Shown: one piece after another, positions 1 through 12,101 of the stretch
Layout: every line of letters begins with the position of its first letter
Numbering within the stretch: position 1 is the stretch's first letter
NCBI GenBank assembly: GCA_025738555.1
Contig: JAOVFP010000010.1
Coordinates: forward strand, 1,302,001-1,366,000
Direction of reading: 5' to 3'
Source of the DNA: Cyathus striatus
Taxonomy: Eukaryota; Basidiomycota; Agaricomycetes; Agaricales; Nidulariaceae
DNA length: 64,000 nucleotides
Program-made: the position numbers and the translations under genes
Notes under the pieces: model-generated
The model's database searches: none
Told to the model about the DNA's origin: nothing
What the model saw: only the letters and a program-made list of their open reading frames with translations

Positions 1-1730
1 CTGCGCCGCCTGGATATCTCCAGGGAATGGTTCGTATTTCACAACAGATGATATCCAATGTAAGGAAACGTTCCAGAGTATAAGAGAGGGCTTCGCCACT
101 ACACTAGGCAGTGGGAGAGAAACCCGAAGGAAAACCCAGAGCAGGTTTCGGAACTTAGAGTAGGAAGAAAGTGTACAGAGTTGATACGAATACTGAAGAC
201 TACCTATTACATCTGGAAGACTACTTATACTAAGTAGGAACCTGTAGATACGAATGTAGAAGTATTATACAAAGGACAAGTCAAAGGAGTAAGTAGGAAA
301 TGAAGTCCAGGCAAAGCGGAGTAGGGGCGCAAATGACGTGCTCAGAATGAAGAATAAGGAACTAATCTACAAAGGCCATAATGAAACATATAAGTAGGAA
401 TGGAAGAGAGGAGTAATAGAATGATGACGCGGTGAGGCCGTCATAAGAGAAAGTATGTATCCGAAGTATCCGATAGAAAACCCGACGGGTTCTGGGTACG
501 TTCCCGGGCAGGAATGTTGGGAAGTGTAAACCCGAAGCGGGTACATTCCGGGAACGGACTGGGTATGTTAGAAGGGCACATGGGAACGTCGGCACGATGT
601 ATCCGGACACAGATATAACAGAAGTGACCCAGACTCTCACATTGGTACATCCTTTTTAGAATGTGTCCCAATCGGGAGAGGATGGCAAGCAAGACTATGC
701 AATGCTATGAATTCTTCCAAACCTTGAACAGTTGAAGCCCTGCAAAGAAATAACATCAGAAAAATCAAGTGGCAAAAAAAGATTTGTACATAACAGATGG
801 AATACTCAGATCCTCATAAGGAGTAGCAAATAGCCAATGAATATGTAGGGGTGGGGGTACTGATGAAGAATGATACAGGAAGATAATACAGGGGAGTAGG
901 AAAGAAAGAGAATTTATTAAATAGTCACTGGAGCAATTCAAAATTTTTAAATAGAAATAGTAATTGGTGTATCACACAGACAAGGTAACTCAAATGTGTA
1001 ATACAAATGGGCATGTCACACTGGTCACAGCATCATAGGGCAAAGGGTTTTAGGGTGTCAGCCAATCAAATCACCTGAAAGTGAGATCCTGACCCTGATT
1101 TCTGAAATTTCCTTATAGGGAAATTGAAACCACCCTATAACCCAACTACCTTAAAAGGTAGTGGGAATGTCAGCTTATTTCATGTGATTATCTACTGTAG
1201 GGTGGTGCCCTGAGAAATACATTTGGTGCTTCCTGGTACTGGTTGGCACTTATCTGGATTTGGTAAGCTGTGGGAGACTAAGTATATGTAGTCTAGAGGA
1301 AAATTCCATGTGCTGTGGTGATACTATGTACTATGGGTATGAGGCAGAGATGATGCAGAGAGACTTTGCTTCTAGGCTCTATTTGCCACCTTAGTGCATG
1401 CTGTGACTGGTGTATTCACTGTGCTGTGAAGCCAGTAGCTTAGCTAATACATGGGGCTAGCCACTAGCTTTCATCCTCTCCAACTTTTTGCTCGTATCAT
1501 TCAAGCTTCAACCTCGCCACTACTTTCCTTCATTCTCTATAGAAACTCATCACTATGAATTCCTGTAATTATATCCGACAAGAAGAAACATAGCTCCATG
1601 GTATATAAATAATTACTGATCAATGTAACATGTGCTCCCAACTTCCACCCAGATAAATAATCCCCACATGTTCTCACCACTCCCACCAACTCCCTCATCC
1701 ATAATACCCAGTGCAGTGTTCACCAAACCA
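1..1730. other. No gene seen; GC-richer 5' part then AT-rich spacer
   Basis: I see no convincing coding region. Positions 1-720 are richer in CpG and contain loosely repeated 'acccgaag' and 'gggta' stretches around 480-570; this could be the edge of a retroelement, but no LTR ends, PBS or protein similarity can be read. Positions 720-1730 are AT-rich, CpG-poor spacer leading to the hydrolase remnant. All open frames are short and without recognisable motifs. Confidence 0.5.
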
Positions 1731-2925
1731 TGACCACCCATCCCCTGGCTTCAACTCTTGGTTGCTATTGTTGTCTTTGCACTTATCATATACATTGACC
1801 CAGACTTGTTTTTCCACTGTGCACCCAAATGTGCAGACATAGTGTTATTGCCTGATGTAAATGCTGTGGAAGATGGATTGTGGGGTGAATCTAGCTGGGA
1901 TAAAGTAAGTATACACCATTTTGTTCTTACATACAGCTCTAAAAGTCTACAGACACCTCCAAGCCACAAGTTGAACTGGGTAGACTGTTACTCAGGCTGA
2001 CAATGTGCTCATCTCATTGTTCGTCTCTTCCCAGTTTCTCATTATCCTTCTACTCACTACCAAATACTCACCAGACACCTACAAACTACTCCAAGCCACA
2101 AGGTGACATTGCCATCATTGCTCTCATTCACAAGCCTGCTGGTGTCCCTCCAAATTCAGAAGATTACTGCAAGCCAGTGCTCTTCAACCCCAGTGGACCA
2201 GGAGGAAGTGGAGTAGACATGGTCCTGGGTCATGGGGACACTTTCACAGACATTCTAGGTCCACAGTTTGATATAGTCAATTTCAATCCTCATGGTACAT
2301 CCTTCTTCCCCTCATCACTTCAAGCCATTCCTACACTGATGCTTTTCAAAGTGTGAAACATTCAACACCAAAAGAATCTTTCTTCTCAATGAGCACAGAA
2401 CATGCTATATGGGGTGACCAAGGTCCATGCATTATCAATTCCTCTGCAGCACTAACTGAGCACTCGGCATGAGAGAAGATCAAGGGTCAGCTCACAAAGG
2501 AGAATGATGAGAATGACTATTTGAGATATATTAATACTGATCAGACTGCAAGAGATATGCTGCATATTGTGCATGTGCATATAGATGGAGTTGCTGATGC
2601 AGAGAACTACTTTGCAAATATGTACTCTGACTGATCTACTACCTCTCCTAACATCTCCCTAGCTTTGTGGTCCAATAACCTCTGCAACACTGACAAAACC
2701 CTCCAATCCTTCTTTGACAGCTGCTCTAAAGCTGATCCAGACACTTGCCCCTTCTATGCACCCACACCCTCCGAAATTGCACACAATCTAACCAGCATCA
2801 TAAACTCAATCTACAAAACCCCCATCCCAGTGCACACATCCACTTCCTATGGTCTCCTGGACTACAACAGACTTAAAAGCACATTATTCACAGCCCTATA
2901 CAAGCCTTATGGGGCAGCAAGAAAA
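1731..2925 (+). pseudogene. TAP-like alpha/beta hydrolase (peptidase S33 family), decayed
   Basis: Remnant of a fungal tripeptidyl-aminopeptidase-like alpha/beta hydrolase, normally a secreted or membrane-anchored exopeptidase of about 550-600 aa. A hydrophobic N-terminal segment (LVAIVVFALIIYI) is followed by an intron from 1907, then HKLNWVDCYSG, the oxyanion-region motif VLFNPSGPGGSGVDM, ILGPQFDIVNFNPHG, INTDQTARDMLHIV, DGVADAENYF and TLQSFFDSCSKADPDTCPFY, all in family order. Breaks: the start is out of frame with the rest, TGA at 1998-2000 and 2470-2472, and a frameshift near 2356. A third stop at 2632 lies in a likely intron (branch CTAAC, acceptor CTAG at 2661). The segment expected between MLHIV and DGVADAENYF, which carries the GxSxG nucleophile, is absent. 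Similarity ends near 2925, where repeat DNA begins. It cannot encode an active enzyme. Confidence 0.85.
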
Positions 2926-2977
2926 TTCTGGGCACACACAAAAGTGTGCATGACCCTGTGTGTGAATATCTTATTTG

Positions 2978-4313
2978 CAGTACTTTACACTCCCCCTCCC
3001 CTTCACCATGAATTCAGATGAATTTCACCAAGAGTTCACATATTCACATGAAATTCACCTGAAATTACATGAACTTCATGTGATTTTGAATATTTTCTAA
3101 AAAGCATAGATTCATGAACTTTCATGTATTTTAGGTGAAATTAAAGTGAAAATATAGTGAAATTCACATGAGGGATTGGGTGAAATTCATTTAAAAACAT
3201 GGAGAAAATGAATTTATTTATTGATCATGTGACTAATTTACATATTATAAAGCAACAATAGTATTACATAATGTCCCCCAATTTTCTGCCCTTGCACTCG
3301 ATGTCCTGTCCCCTGCTTTCCCACACCTCCTGCCTCTCTGCTGGCTGTGTGCTTCATCCTGCTCACTATCCCGCCCCTCTGCTCACTGCATGCCCCATCC
3401 CACTCGCTATCCCTGCCCTTCTGCTTGCTATGTGCCCCATCCCACTTGTTACCCCACCTCTCCACTCACTATACTGCCCCTCCACTCACTATTCTGCTCC
3501 CTGTGCTTGTTGTGTGCCCTAATGCACTCGTCATCCCACCCCTCACACTCGCTGTGTGCCTCCCACTTTCCTGTGCTCTTGTTGTTACTGTGTTTGTTCT
3601 TGATGGAGAAAGAGGAGGGAGTGAGTGAAATAGGGGAGGAGTGAGGGTGGGGGGATCTGAGGGTGGGGGGATCAAAGAGTGGAACAGAGGGAGGAGTGAG
3701 GGGGGAGAGGGAGGGGGGAGGGGGAGGGGAGAAGGGAGTGAATGATGATGATGTGGCAAGAAGCAAGAAGCAAGAATCAACAATGATGCAACGTGTTTTG
3801 GTCATGTGATATTTCAATCATGTGACAAAGTATTAGAAAGCGGAGGGCTGGTGGGGGTATATAGTGTGCGAAATATTTTTTCTATATAAGTCTTCATGGT
3901 GTAGTGGTTAATTGTTGTACTCTGGGAAAACTATTAGTCATCACTCTGAGGCTGTTGGTTCAATTCTGACTGGAGTCATTATTTACTATGTACATTTATT
4001 TTTATTATTAGTAAGCAACACTATGAAATACAATTGAAGCTCACTACTATTGTATAAGCTTCATGTGGATTTCTGGTGAAATTTATGTGAACTTCACTAA
4101 GTGACATGAAAATCTGGTGAAAATTTTCATGTGAAGATCAAGTGAATTATTCACCTGAAATTCACATGAATTGGTGAAGTTCATGTGAAATTATTAGCAG
4201 TGTTCTCACTGAAATTCAGCAAAAATAATGTGAAAAAGTTCACCTAAATTTCACATGAACTTCACATGAACTTCACCAATTCACATGTAAGGGGGGGGGA
4301 GCATAAAGAGCTC
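2978..4313. mobile_element. Element A: 1.34 kb non-autonomous TIR element, TSD CTTATTTG
   Basis: The left end reads CAGTACTTTACACTCCCCC; the right end, complemented, reads GAGCTCTTTATGCTCCCCC. Both are flanked by the exact 8-bp duplication CTTATTTG (2970-2977 and 4314-4321). Inside, both ends carry dense degenerate copies of the self-complementary TTCACATGAA motif (about 3000-3240 and 4050-4290). A pyrimidine-rich block (about 3280-3570), a purine-rich block (about 3600-3740) and a tRNA-like sequence (3890-3978) lie between. No transposase is encoded. An 8-bp TSD and CAG ends fit hAT- or KDZ/Zisupton-type mobilisation; the family is an inference. Confidence 0.85.
3890..3978 (+). ncRNA. tRNA-like sequence with A and B box inside element A
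   Basis: TGGTGTAGTGGTTA (3897-3910) matches an A box, and GGTTCAATTCT (3958-3968) matches a B box at the right spacing. GTCTTCA (3890-3896) pairs with TGGAGTC (3971-3977) apart from one mismatch, like an acceptor stem. A T5 run at 3999-4003 could be a Pol III terminator. The anticodon arm does not fold clearly and the span is 89 nt, so a functional tRNA is doubtful. A tRNA-derived SINE head or captured tRNA is likelier. Confidence 0.5.
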
Positions 4314-5564
4314 CTTATTTGTGAGCATGAATATTCTACACTTGAGCATGAAGAAATCCTAAATGAGCATGATAATAATATCTTATTAAGTTGACATAGT
4401 CCTGTATAGTATTTTCTTAAAAGGTGTAAATATAAAAGCATGAAAACCATCATGCTCACATTCAAACTCAACTAAATTAAGCATGAATGTGAATAATAAA
4501 TATGTATTTTACATCCATGCTCACTCTACAGTAAATATGTGTGAGTGTGAATATGTATATACTAATCTTACAGTAAGTATGCATGTGTGTAAATTGATTT
4601 TACATTCACACTCACATTCAAATTTTTAATAGAGTGAGTGTGAGCATGGATATGTATTATATCCACACTCACACTCAATCCAATACATATAAATGCTCAC
4701 ACTTATGGTTATCTACATTTATATACATACTCAATTGAAATTGTGCATGAGCATAACACATTTATGTTCACATTAACATTGACAGTAAAAACTGTTATTT
4801 CTTTTAATTTAACAGTGAGTGTGAGTGTGAATGAGACATCACACTTACATATCACACTTACACAATCAATTAGAGGATATATATGAATAGGCCATTGATT
4901 CACTGTTGCCAGACTGTGGCTTCACATGCTATATGTGAGAGATTTCATGTAGAGGTGTAGTCCTCTACAGGGTGAGCCTTCCTCAGTCCCAAGTGCATAA
5001 GACCAGTTCTATAGGGAGAAACTAGCTACACAGGTGTAGGGATGATGGTAAGAAAGACTCAAGAGTGGTGATATAAGTGAGTCTACTTATGTACTACTGT
5101 AAACCTTAATCCAACTCTTACATTTCATTAGACATACAACTGATGTGAACAGAGAATGCCTCAGTCACTTTGAAAGAAGAATGTTTGAGAGATCAGTTTG
5201 AGCTTGAAGGGCTGGAAATTATGTGTGGGGTCTTGATGTTGATCCTACACAAAATAAGTGGGATCCATATGATGGTCTTCCAGAAACCTGGTTTGACACC
5301 AATGTAAATGGAAATGATAGTGATTTAGAGGTGAGTAATTGGAATCCATTTATAGTTTGGAGAGTATTACAGAGACTCAGAAACACCAACCAATGACTCC
5401 CCAAAGCCATCCAAACCCAAGCCAAAACCAAGACCTGTAACAAAGGGATGGGTTTGGTTAGAGTAGTAAGTACTGCAGTAGACACATACACACTTTATTG
5501 TAGGTTTGAAATTGTAATTATATCTATGTTTTGAATGATATTTCTTGCTCACACATATTTTCAT

Positions 5565-6052
5565 TTGAACATGAGCACTCACACTCAATGTCCTTTAACT
5601 TGAGCATGAGTATGATTGGTATTCCTATTCATGCTCACAAATATTACACTCATGCTCAATGTCATGCTCAAGTTAAAGTACATTGAGCATGAGTGTAATA
5701 TTTGTGAGTGTAATACTTGTGAGCATGAATAGGAATACCAATCACACTCACACTCAAATTAAAGGAAATTGAGTGTGAGTGTAATATTTGTGAGTGTGAA
5801 TAGGAATAACAATTACACTCACACTCAAGTTAAAGGACATTGAGCATGAGTGTAATACTTGTGAGTGTGAATAGGAATACCAATTATACTCATGCTCAAT
5901 TTAAAGGACATTGAGCATGAGTGTAATACTTTTGAGTGTTAATAGAAATACCAATTATACTCACACTCAATTTAAAGGACATTGAGCATGAGTGTAATAT
6001 TTGTGAGCATGAATAGGAATACCAATCACACTCATGCTCAAGTTAAAGGGAT
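5565..6052. repeat. 71-bp tandem repeat, each unit an imperfect hairpin
   Basis: About five head-to-tail units of 71 bp start at about 5685, 5770, 5841, 5912 and 5983. Each opens with GAGYRTGAGTGTAAT and closes with ATTAYACTCAYRCTC, so each unit can fold on itself. A unit in reverse orientation precedes the array (5565-5680). No coding. Confidence 0.8.
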
Positions 6053-6101
6053 ATGTTGTATTCTGTGGTGGTCCCAAATTATTTACAGGGGGCCAGTACT
6101 G

Positions 6102-7370
6102 ACTACTTTGCACTTGCACAAGTGCTGTTTGACTTTGCAACAAAGTTCTCATCTCATTTCACAGACTTTCTATCTCTTTTTGTACTTTGTCATAGCTGTC
6201 TTTACTACTTCCAGCAAGTGCACTCTCCATCACTTCCTTCTTGATTATACTTCCAGACTTCCCACCAATCTCTGTGTACAAATTTGCAACCCTGCCTATT
6301 GGTGCTGTGTCCATTAACTTGTCCACAGCTGCTACAACTTCTTTCAGAGTATAGGGGTCCTCTCTTAGTCTTTTCTTTGGTGAAGTCTCATCTGATACAA
6401 CCTTAGAGTCCATGAATCACAAGTGTGTATTCAATTTTTCTCTAAAGTCTTCTGTAAATACACTACCAAGAGTGTTCACCAGGAAATGGTTTGTGAACAA
6501 ACTATTTTTCTCTGGCTCAGCACCCTTTTCAGCTTCATCTACAAATGCTCTTTTAAACTCTTTCCATTCACAGAAATCACCATCACCAATCAGTCTTTGT
6601 TTCCTTGCCATTCTCTCTAACTTTGATGCAGATCCGTACTCTTCCCCTTCATCTGGATCATATTCTGTCAAAAGTTTTTGCCTAAATTTTTCTCAGCTAT
6701 CAGCTTTGGACTCAGTAAATTTTTCTACTATCTCAGCCACTTCATACTTCTCAATACATCCCACTGCATGTCTGACACACTTTTTTCCTCCTATCTCCCC
6801 ATAATGTTCTTACAGCATCTCCAACTGTCTTAACCAATCTTTTAATCGTCTACCATCTCCATTCCACTGTGAACTATCACGACTTGTAGGTGGAGGGATT
6901 CCCTTTGCCATTTCGTCTTCTGAGTCACTATCTGAAGGTGGTGCAGGTGGTGGAGTCTGTGGTCTTTCTGGGGGTCCAAATACTGGTAGAGGATTTATCT
7001 CCTCTTCTCTTTCTCTATCTGATAAGTCTGCCAGAGTGATCTGACTTAAAGTATTTGCCAATGCTTGTATAACTTCTGATCTGTCAGAGTCCTCACTCAA
7101 TAATTCAGGTGGTGGACTTGGTATTGAAAAAGCACCTGGAATAAAATATTGATCCACTGTACTTGCCTCAATTCCTGTCTCAACTGTAGGTCTCTGTATC
7201 TCAGTTTCTCCTTCTAAGTTACTTGTTGACTGTGTTACAAGTTCTGTAGAAGTGCTTTCAACTTTATTCCTATTTTTATCGACTCTTTTTCTGACAGGTA
7301 GCTCTAAAACTTCAAATCCTGCTTTCTGCGAAGTGCGGGACGTTTGTTTACGTGCTATATCACTAGCCAC
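6102..7370 (-). pseudogene. Gypsy-type retrotransposon gag remnant
   Basis: The frame starts at ATG 7370 (MASDIARKQTSRTSQKAG) and runs through a Pro/Ser/Asp/Glu-rich N-terminal half (PPERPQTPPPAPPSDSDSED) to a capsid-like part (WNGDGRRLKDWLRQLEML, then EKFRQKLLTEYDPDEGEEYG and LERMARKQRLIGDGDFCEWK). This is the layout of Agaricomycete Ty3/gypsy gag proteins. Stops interrupt it at about 6810, 6692, 6417 and 6159, the second at a position where Trp is expected. The sequence is cut at 6101 by repeat DNA, so no protease, RT or integrase follows. The start lies just downstream of the probable PBS and LTR at 7486-8344, as expected for the 5' end of an LTR element. Confidence 0.7.
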
Positions 7371-7485
7371 AATGACTTAGTAATTTACTATGATTTTTCC
7401 GTGATTTTACAACGGTTTTTCGATTTTTTATTTCAAAGTTATTGTCTTTTTATAAAATGTCTTTGTCTGGAATTGAACCCTCACC

Positions 7486-7503
7486 CCCTCGCAGTGGGCT
7501 CCA
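7486..7503 (-). promoter_or_regulatory. Probable retrotransposon primer-binding site
   Basis: On the minus strand TGGAGCCCACTGCGAGGG begins two bases after the LTR end CAACA. It is complementary to a tRNA 3' end finishing in CCA, the usual start of reverse transcription in LTR elements. The next bases include GGGTTCAATTCC, which resembles a B box and may be chance. Confidence 0.55.
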
Positions 7504-7505
7504 AA

Positions 7506-8344
7506 TGTTGAGTCACGCGATGTGTTTAAGTAATACTTAGATACTTAGAATATAAAATCCCAAATATAATAATAATAAACTCAAATCCCGAGGTGTAAGT
7601 TCAGTAAGTTCGAGGGGCGCAATGATTTCAATTTCAAAAATAGAACAAGTTATTTTTAGATCAGTTTAACTTAGTTTTATTCTTAGAACGCGTCAAGGTA
7701 TTCAAAGTTCAAGTTATTCAGATTTCTATTCAGTAAACTCGGTACGTAGTTCTTGGTGTCTAAACGTCTCGTAACTAATTCTGATTCACGTCTGATGTCT
7801 GAACCGCCCTATCCGTGGGAGGGAAGAATGCCTGGCAGTTCATCGCTCATCTATATACATTTACAGACATATCTAGCTACGGATGGGGTCTATACCAATT
7901 ACCAATTTTATTCCTAGGTTTCTCCGTTGTTCTAGCCCAGCCATTGCTGCAACCAATTGCATGCGCGCACGCACGCGTGTCTATGTCGCGACGGGCGCCC
8001 GTATGGGCGGCGCGTCGATCTATTTCTATTTCGGGCGTTGCTTATATCATCAAGTGCGCGTGGCGCGTCAGTATCGCAACAAAACGCCATCGCTGCGATG
8101 CGTCTCTCATACTGCTATTGCTATTTTTCTCGTGATCTGCGCATAGGCTGCGCGTGGTCTATTGGCTTCGGTCCGAGCATAGCTAGTGCACTGTCTGCAT
8201 AGCTTTGCTCGAGTTCTTGAGTTCGGGGCTGGTTCTAGGGTCTAGGTTCTGCTTTCAACCTGTGCGCTCTTTTGGTTGGTCTGCAACTCTAAGACTTCGT
8301 CATAATGAATAGTGGGGTGTTATATGGTGCTAGCAAATGCAACA
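7506..8344 (-). mobile_element. Probable 5' LTR of the gypsy remnant
   Basis: On the minus strand the segment begins TGTTG (8344-8340) and ends CAACA (7510-7506), giving the TG...CA inverted ends typical of LTRs. The PBS-like site and then gag follow directly. The interior is richer in CpG than the neighbouring DNA (7960-8200). The matching 3' LTR is not in the window, so the upstream boundary is an inference and no TSD can be tested. Confidence 0.5.
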
Positions 8345-9205
8345 GGACTTTTTGTTTTTGAATGAAAGTGGTAAGTATTTGTTTAAATTGTTTTAAACCA
8401 TACTGAGGCGGAGTTTCTATGTTTTTTATAGGTTTTTTGGTTTTAATCCCTTAGTAAATTATGGGAGGCGGCGCGGGAACTCAGCCCCTCCCCGCCGTGT
8501 CCTACTCACGCGCTCATATGGAAGTTTCGTAAATTCGGAACAAGAAATTTAAAATTAAGGTGCGTCATATTACATTTACTAGCGTATCAATGGGCGAGTT
8601 GGATTATAGCCTTTTGCAGGCTGTTAAGAGTATTAGTTCGTCTTATGATGTTTCTGTTGGGCCGTTGGGTGAGCCTTGGTAAGATTGGAGATTTATGGTT
8701 CGACGTGAATAATGAAGTCGATGTATGATTCGGAGATTCATTTTATATGTTATTTGTATTTCAAAACGAATATTAGATTTTCAACATTCACTCGTGAATG
8801 AGACATGACTATAATGATACCTTTAGACACAGAAAAACCAAGGTACACAGCCAAAATCGAGTTACAGTGAATTTGCCATTAAGAACGAACACAATTTAAT
8901 ACTCTTATCTCGTATTCTGTTGAAGTCATAAGATTGCGAAGCTAATGCTTTATAAGACCGTTAAAAGGAAATTGGCATGTATTTTAGATGAGATAATAGG
9001 ACTGGAACCATGGATTCAACAGTATGATACCCAATTTTAAGGAGTGCTAAGTGCAAATAGATCATAATTTTAATCACTTCGCGAGAAGTATCTGATTACC
9101 TTTGTCTAATGTATATCTTCATTCCCCTGCCAAATTTGTCGTACTATACTTAATATCTTGGAAAATGTTGAACTACTTTCAATATTTGCAATACTGGAAC
9201 AACAT
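8345..9205. other. Intergenic, nothing recognised
   Basis: Mixed composition: a CpG-containing patch at 8460-8600, then AT-rich spacer. No open frame, tRNA or repeat structure could be supported. It lies downstream of the NACHT gene's 3' end. Confidence 0.5.
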
Positions 9206-9211
9206 GAGTGA

Positions 9212-11978
9212 TTAGCTTGCCAATACCTTTACTATATATATGTAAATATGGTACCTGTTTATATCCTGCAATGAGTGATAATTTGTATTATATGGCAGAT
9301 TTTCTAGAGGTAGGATCCAGTTCTGAATTCCTCGCCTTCTATGGCAATGCTTTTCATAGGTCAATTTCTGGATTTGCATATTTATTTGTGGAGTACTTGC
9401 AATTGGCCGAACGGCAATAAAGGCAGAATTGTCTTCTATAGCACCACTAGCTGATTTGTTGATGCTCTCAACTGCGGTGAGAGTATCCTCGAATTTGATA
9501 TTTGTACAACTATTGTACGGCTCTCCTGAGATGTCATTTCTGCATTTCTGATAATTCATTTGTAAGTTCAATCTAGTAGTCATAATAAGAACTACACTTA
9601 CATCCAAGAATTGATCCATATATGACTGCAACTTTTGCATTCTGCATTCTGCAAGACCAAATCTCTTGAATGCCTTGAATAGATATGTTCTTTGAGATTG
9701 AAGATAATAACCCAAATCTCGATATGGGATGGCGTATTCTAAAAAAAGAAGTTTAAATACATGAAAGTATATATTTATGGACATGTTTCTGCGAATGTAG
9801 GATATGATTAACACCGATATCTATGTATGAAATACTGAAGAACCCACATATGCCCTGCTGCTATTATCCAGTCGACCAAATATTCGGTTGACCTGGAATG
9901 GTGTATACTATTTTCTTGCCAAAGACATTTCAATTGTAATGTATGCCCCTTATCAATGCCTAATGAGTTGCAGTCATGTACAGTTAGCTCCCCACAATAC
10001 ATGTTATCTTCATATAACTGAGCTAGCCAGCTATTCATTAATTCTAACATATTCATCTCATAATTTTCTGAGGTGGTAAAGCCTATGCCACTTTGTACGA
10101 GTTCAAACTGTAAAGTAAAATCATGTAAATCATTCTTGAACGTGCGTTTTTTCTGAAAATCTGATGAGGGAGATGCTTTTCTTGCAATATTATCACTATG
10201 TTTCTACTGTACCATTGAGCATGATATATCATTCATTACTACAGGTAAATATCTCACCAAATCACGATTCCCAATATTTATCGTAAATACTGCATTCCCA
10301 ACAACTATAACGGACATAAAATGACATTCGGATAGATCATTTGCTTGAATAAGGGATCTAAGTGCATCTACCATACAATTAGGCCCAAAAACATTTGTTA
10401 TGTTCTTTACGGATTTGACATTGCTATCCAAGATATAAGGGATGATATTGAACCGGAAGTGCCATGCCAAATCAGGTCCTAATGTGATAAATTTTCCCGG
10501 GCCAATGATATGGAATATACAACGTCCAGCAAGATAACCAGCAGCATGGGATTTGCAAATGTAATATTCTTTTGATCTTTTCTCACTCATCAAGAAGCCA
10601 TTGAATGATTCGTGGTAGAAGTAAACCTCATCAAATGGATCCTCGGGAACTTTGACAATTGAATGAAGATCTGACAGCAAAATACGAATGTCATCTGAAA
10701 GCATTAAGAATGCACTCAGGAAAAAGATGCTAGATGTAACACCTGTACATCTTCCATGATATAACATAACCATGAAGATAGGTGACAATTCCATGTATTT
10801 TGCTTGAGTTGAATTAAGGATGAATTTGTACAATGCATCAATTTCTGCGAATGGATTAATCATATCATTAAAAATGGGGCGAAGTTCCAGAATTCTTTCC
10901 AACTGGTGCATTGGGTTGCTTCTAGGGTCCTCAATGTACCGAATCACAGTGGCCGGATATATGAATTGGCCAGATGATTTTTTTAATAGTGTTTTAATCT
11001 GTGACTCCGTAGGCCAATCTTCCCTTTGAAGGCTTGATGATAAATCATGAGTTGCTTTGATGTCAATGAATTTCTCCCTTAGAAATAGCTCAATGTCTTT
11101 ATCAGGGTTAAACCTATCGTCGAGTTCAAGAAAAGAGCAATAGAGAGATGCATTCCTCATCTTGAATGCTTTTCTAATTTCAGGTTCTGGCCTGCTGAAA
11201 ATTAAGAATCGCAATGGTATTGATGCACAAGATAAAACTTGAACTATCACTTGTATTATCTGAAACTGTATTCTTGGGTTTTGGCATTCATCCAATCCAT
11301 CGATTATTATACATCCAGCTTTAGAATCCATGCTCCTGAAGCAGTGTTCTAGAGGGTTAACAATAAGGCACTGCAGTTGACACTCAAGAGATTTTGAAAA
11401 TATCTTTGGATCGTTCTTTATTGCCTTTGAAATTATAATTTCCGCTCCAGGAATAGTTGTAGCAAGCTGGTATGCCAATGTTGGTATCAACGGGGACACA
11501 CTATTCCTTTCTCCAGAGTTTCGTGAAAACGCAAAAAAAGCGCATAGTGTGCCTTTCATATCATTTCTTTCTGGGACAGACCGGGCTATCGCTGATTTAC
11601 CAGCACCCGCTGGTCCATAAATCCACATCATAACTTTTTTTTCTTGCTCATTGTCAGTATTCAACTCTTTTTTTTCATTGCCACTTTCATATTTGCACTG
11701 GCTCCCACTTTTTACCCAATCAACAATCGTCTTTTGCACCAATTCACGTGTACGGGGATGACACCTGGGTTGTTCAAATGACTCATGCGAGTTGTGAAAC
11801 GCGGTTGTAGCTACATGATTCTGTAGTACTTCAAATCCTGCTCAGATGTTAACAGCTGTGATACATCATTGAGCAACAATAAATCTTACTCGCCATTATG
11901 TGATTCACTTTTACATAGACTTTCGACCTGAATAAGCTTATCAATGTTGAAGTTGTTAGCTCCTTCGAACGCCGGCAT
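9212..11978 (-). pseudogene. NACHT-domain NLR-like protein, interrupted by one TAG
   Basis: Fungal STAND/NACHT NTPase of the kind used in non-self recognition. A likely N-terminus at ATG 11978 (MPAFEGANNFNIDKL) is joined by an uncertain intron to a segment read as QNHVATTAFHNSHESFEQP and CHPRTRELVQKTIVDW, the usual linker before NACHT. Walker A is WIYGPAGAGKSAIARS, Walker B is CIIIDGLDECQ, and a sensor-like FLIFSRPEPEIR follows. The frame from about 11835 to 10207 is open. It then meets TAG at 10204-10206 and continues in the same frame to 9808 (for example NSLGIDKGHTLQLKCLW), followed by likely exons down to about 9212 (EYAIPYRDLGYYLQSQRTYL). No WD40, ankyrin or TPR repeats are visible downstream. 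The single stop suggests a recent loss, a C-terminally short isoform, or a hidden intron. Confidence 0.75.
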
Positions 11979-12101
11979 GTTTGTAGACCAGGTACTGGGA
12001 AGTGGGGATCAGGAACTATGAATGGTTGAAGCCTTATATCAACCTATGATCACTGTTATATTGAGAACTGTGAGAAATCACAATATAAACCGGGTCACCA
12101 C

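Larger units (their letters stand above)
2926..6101. repeat. AT-rich repeat region built of degenerate TGAGCATGAGTGT motifs
   Basis: Outside element A this stretch is packed with short inverted or direct versions of GAGCATGA, GAGTGTGA and their complements (for example 4320-4880 and 5565-6052). It is almost CpG-free. The right edge, 6081-6101, reads TTTACAGGGGGCCAGTACTG; its complement starts CAGTACTGGCCCCC and so resembles the ends of elements A and B. The left edge is not resolved and no matching 8-bp duplication was found. Positions 5190-5335 can be translated as YVWGLDVDPTQNKWDPYDGL followed by a gtgagt donor, probably a scrap of a transposon protein I do not recognise. It may be one or several decayed non-autonomous elements. 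Confidence 0.55.

Noticed and set aside
3890..3978. Functional tRNA gene
   Set aside because: A and B boxes are present but the anticodon arm does not fold and the length is 89 nt without a clear intron, so I call it tRNA-like only.
6412..6804. Plus-strand 130-codon frame
   Set aside because: It is antisense to the gag remnant, which explains its openness.
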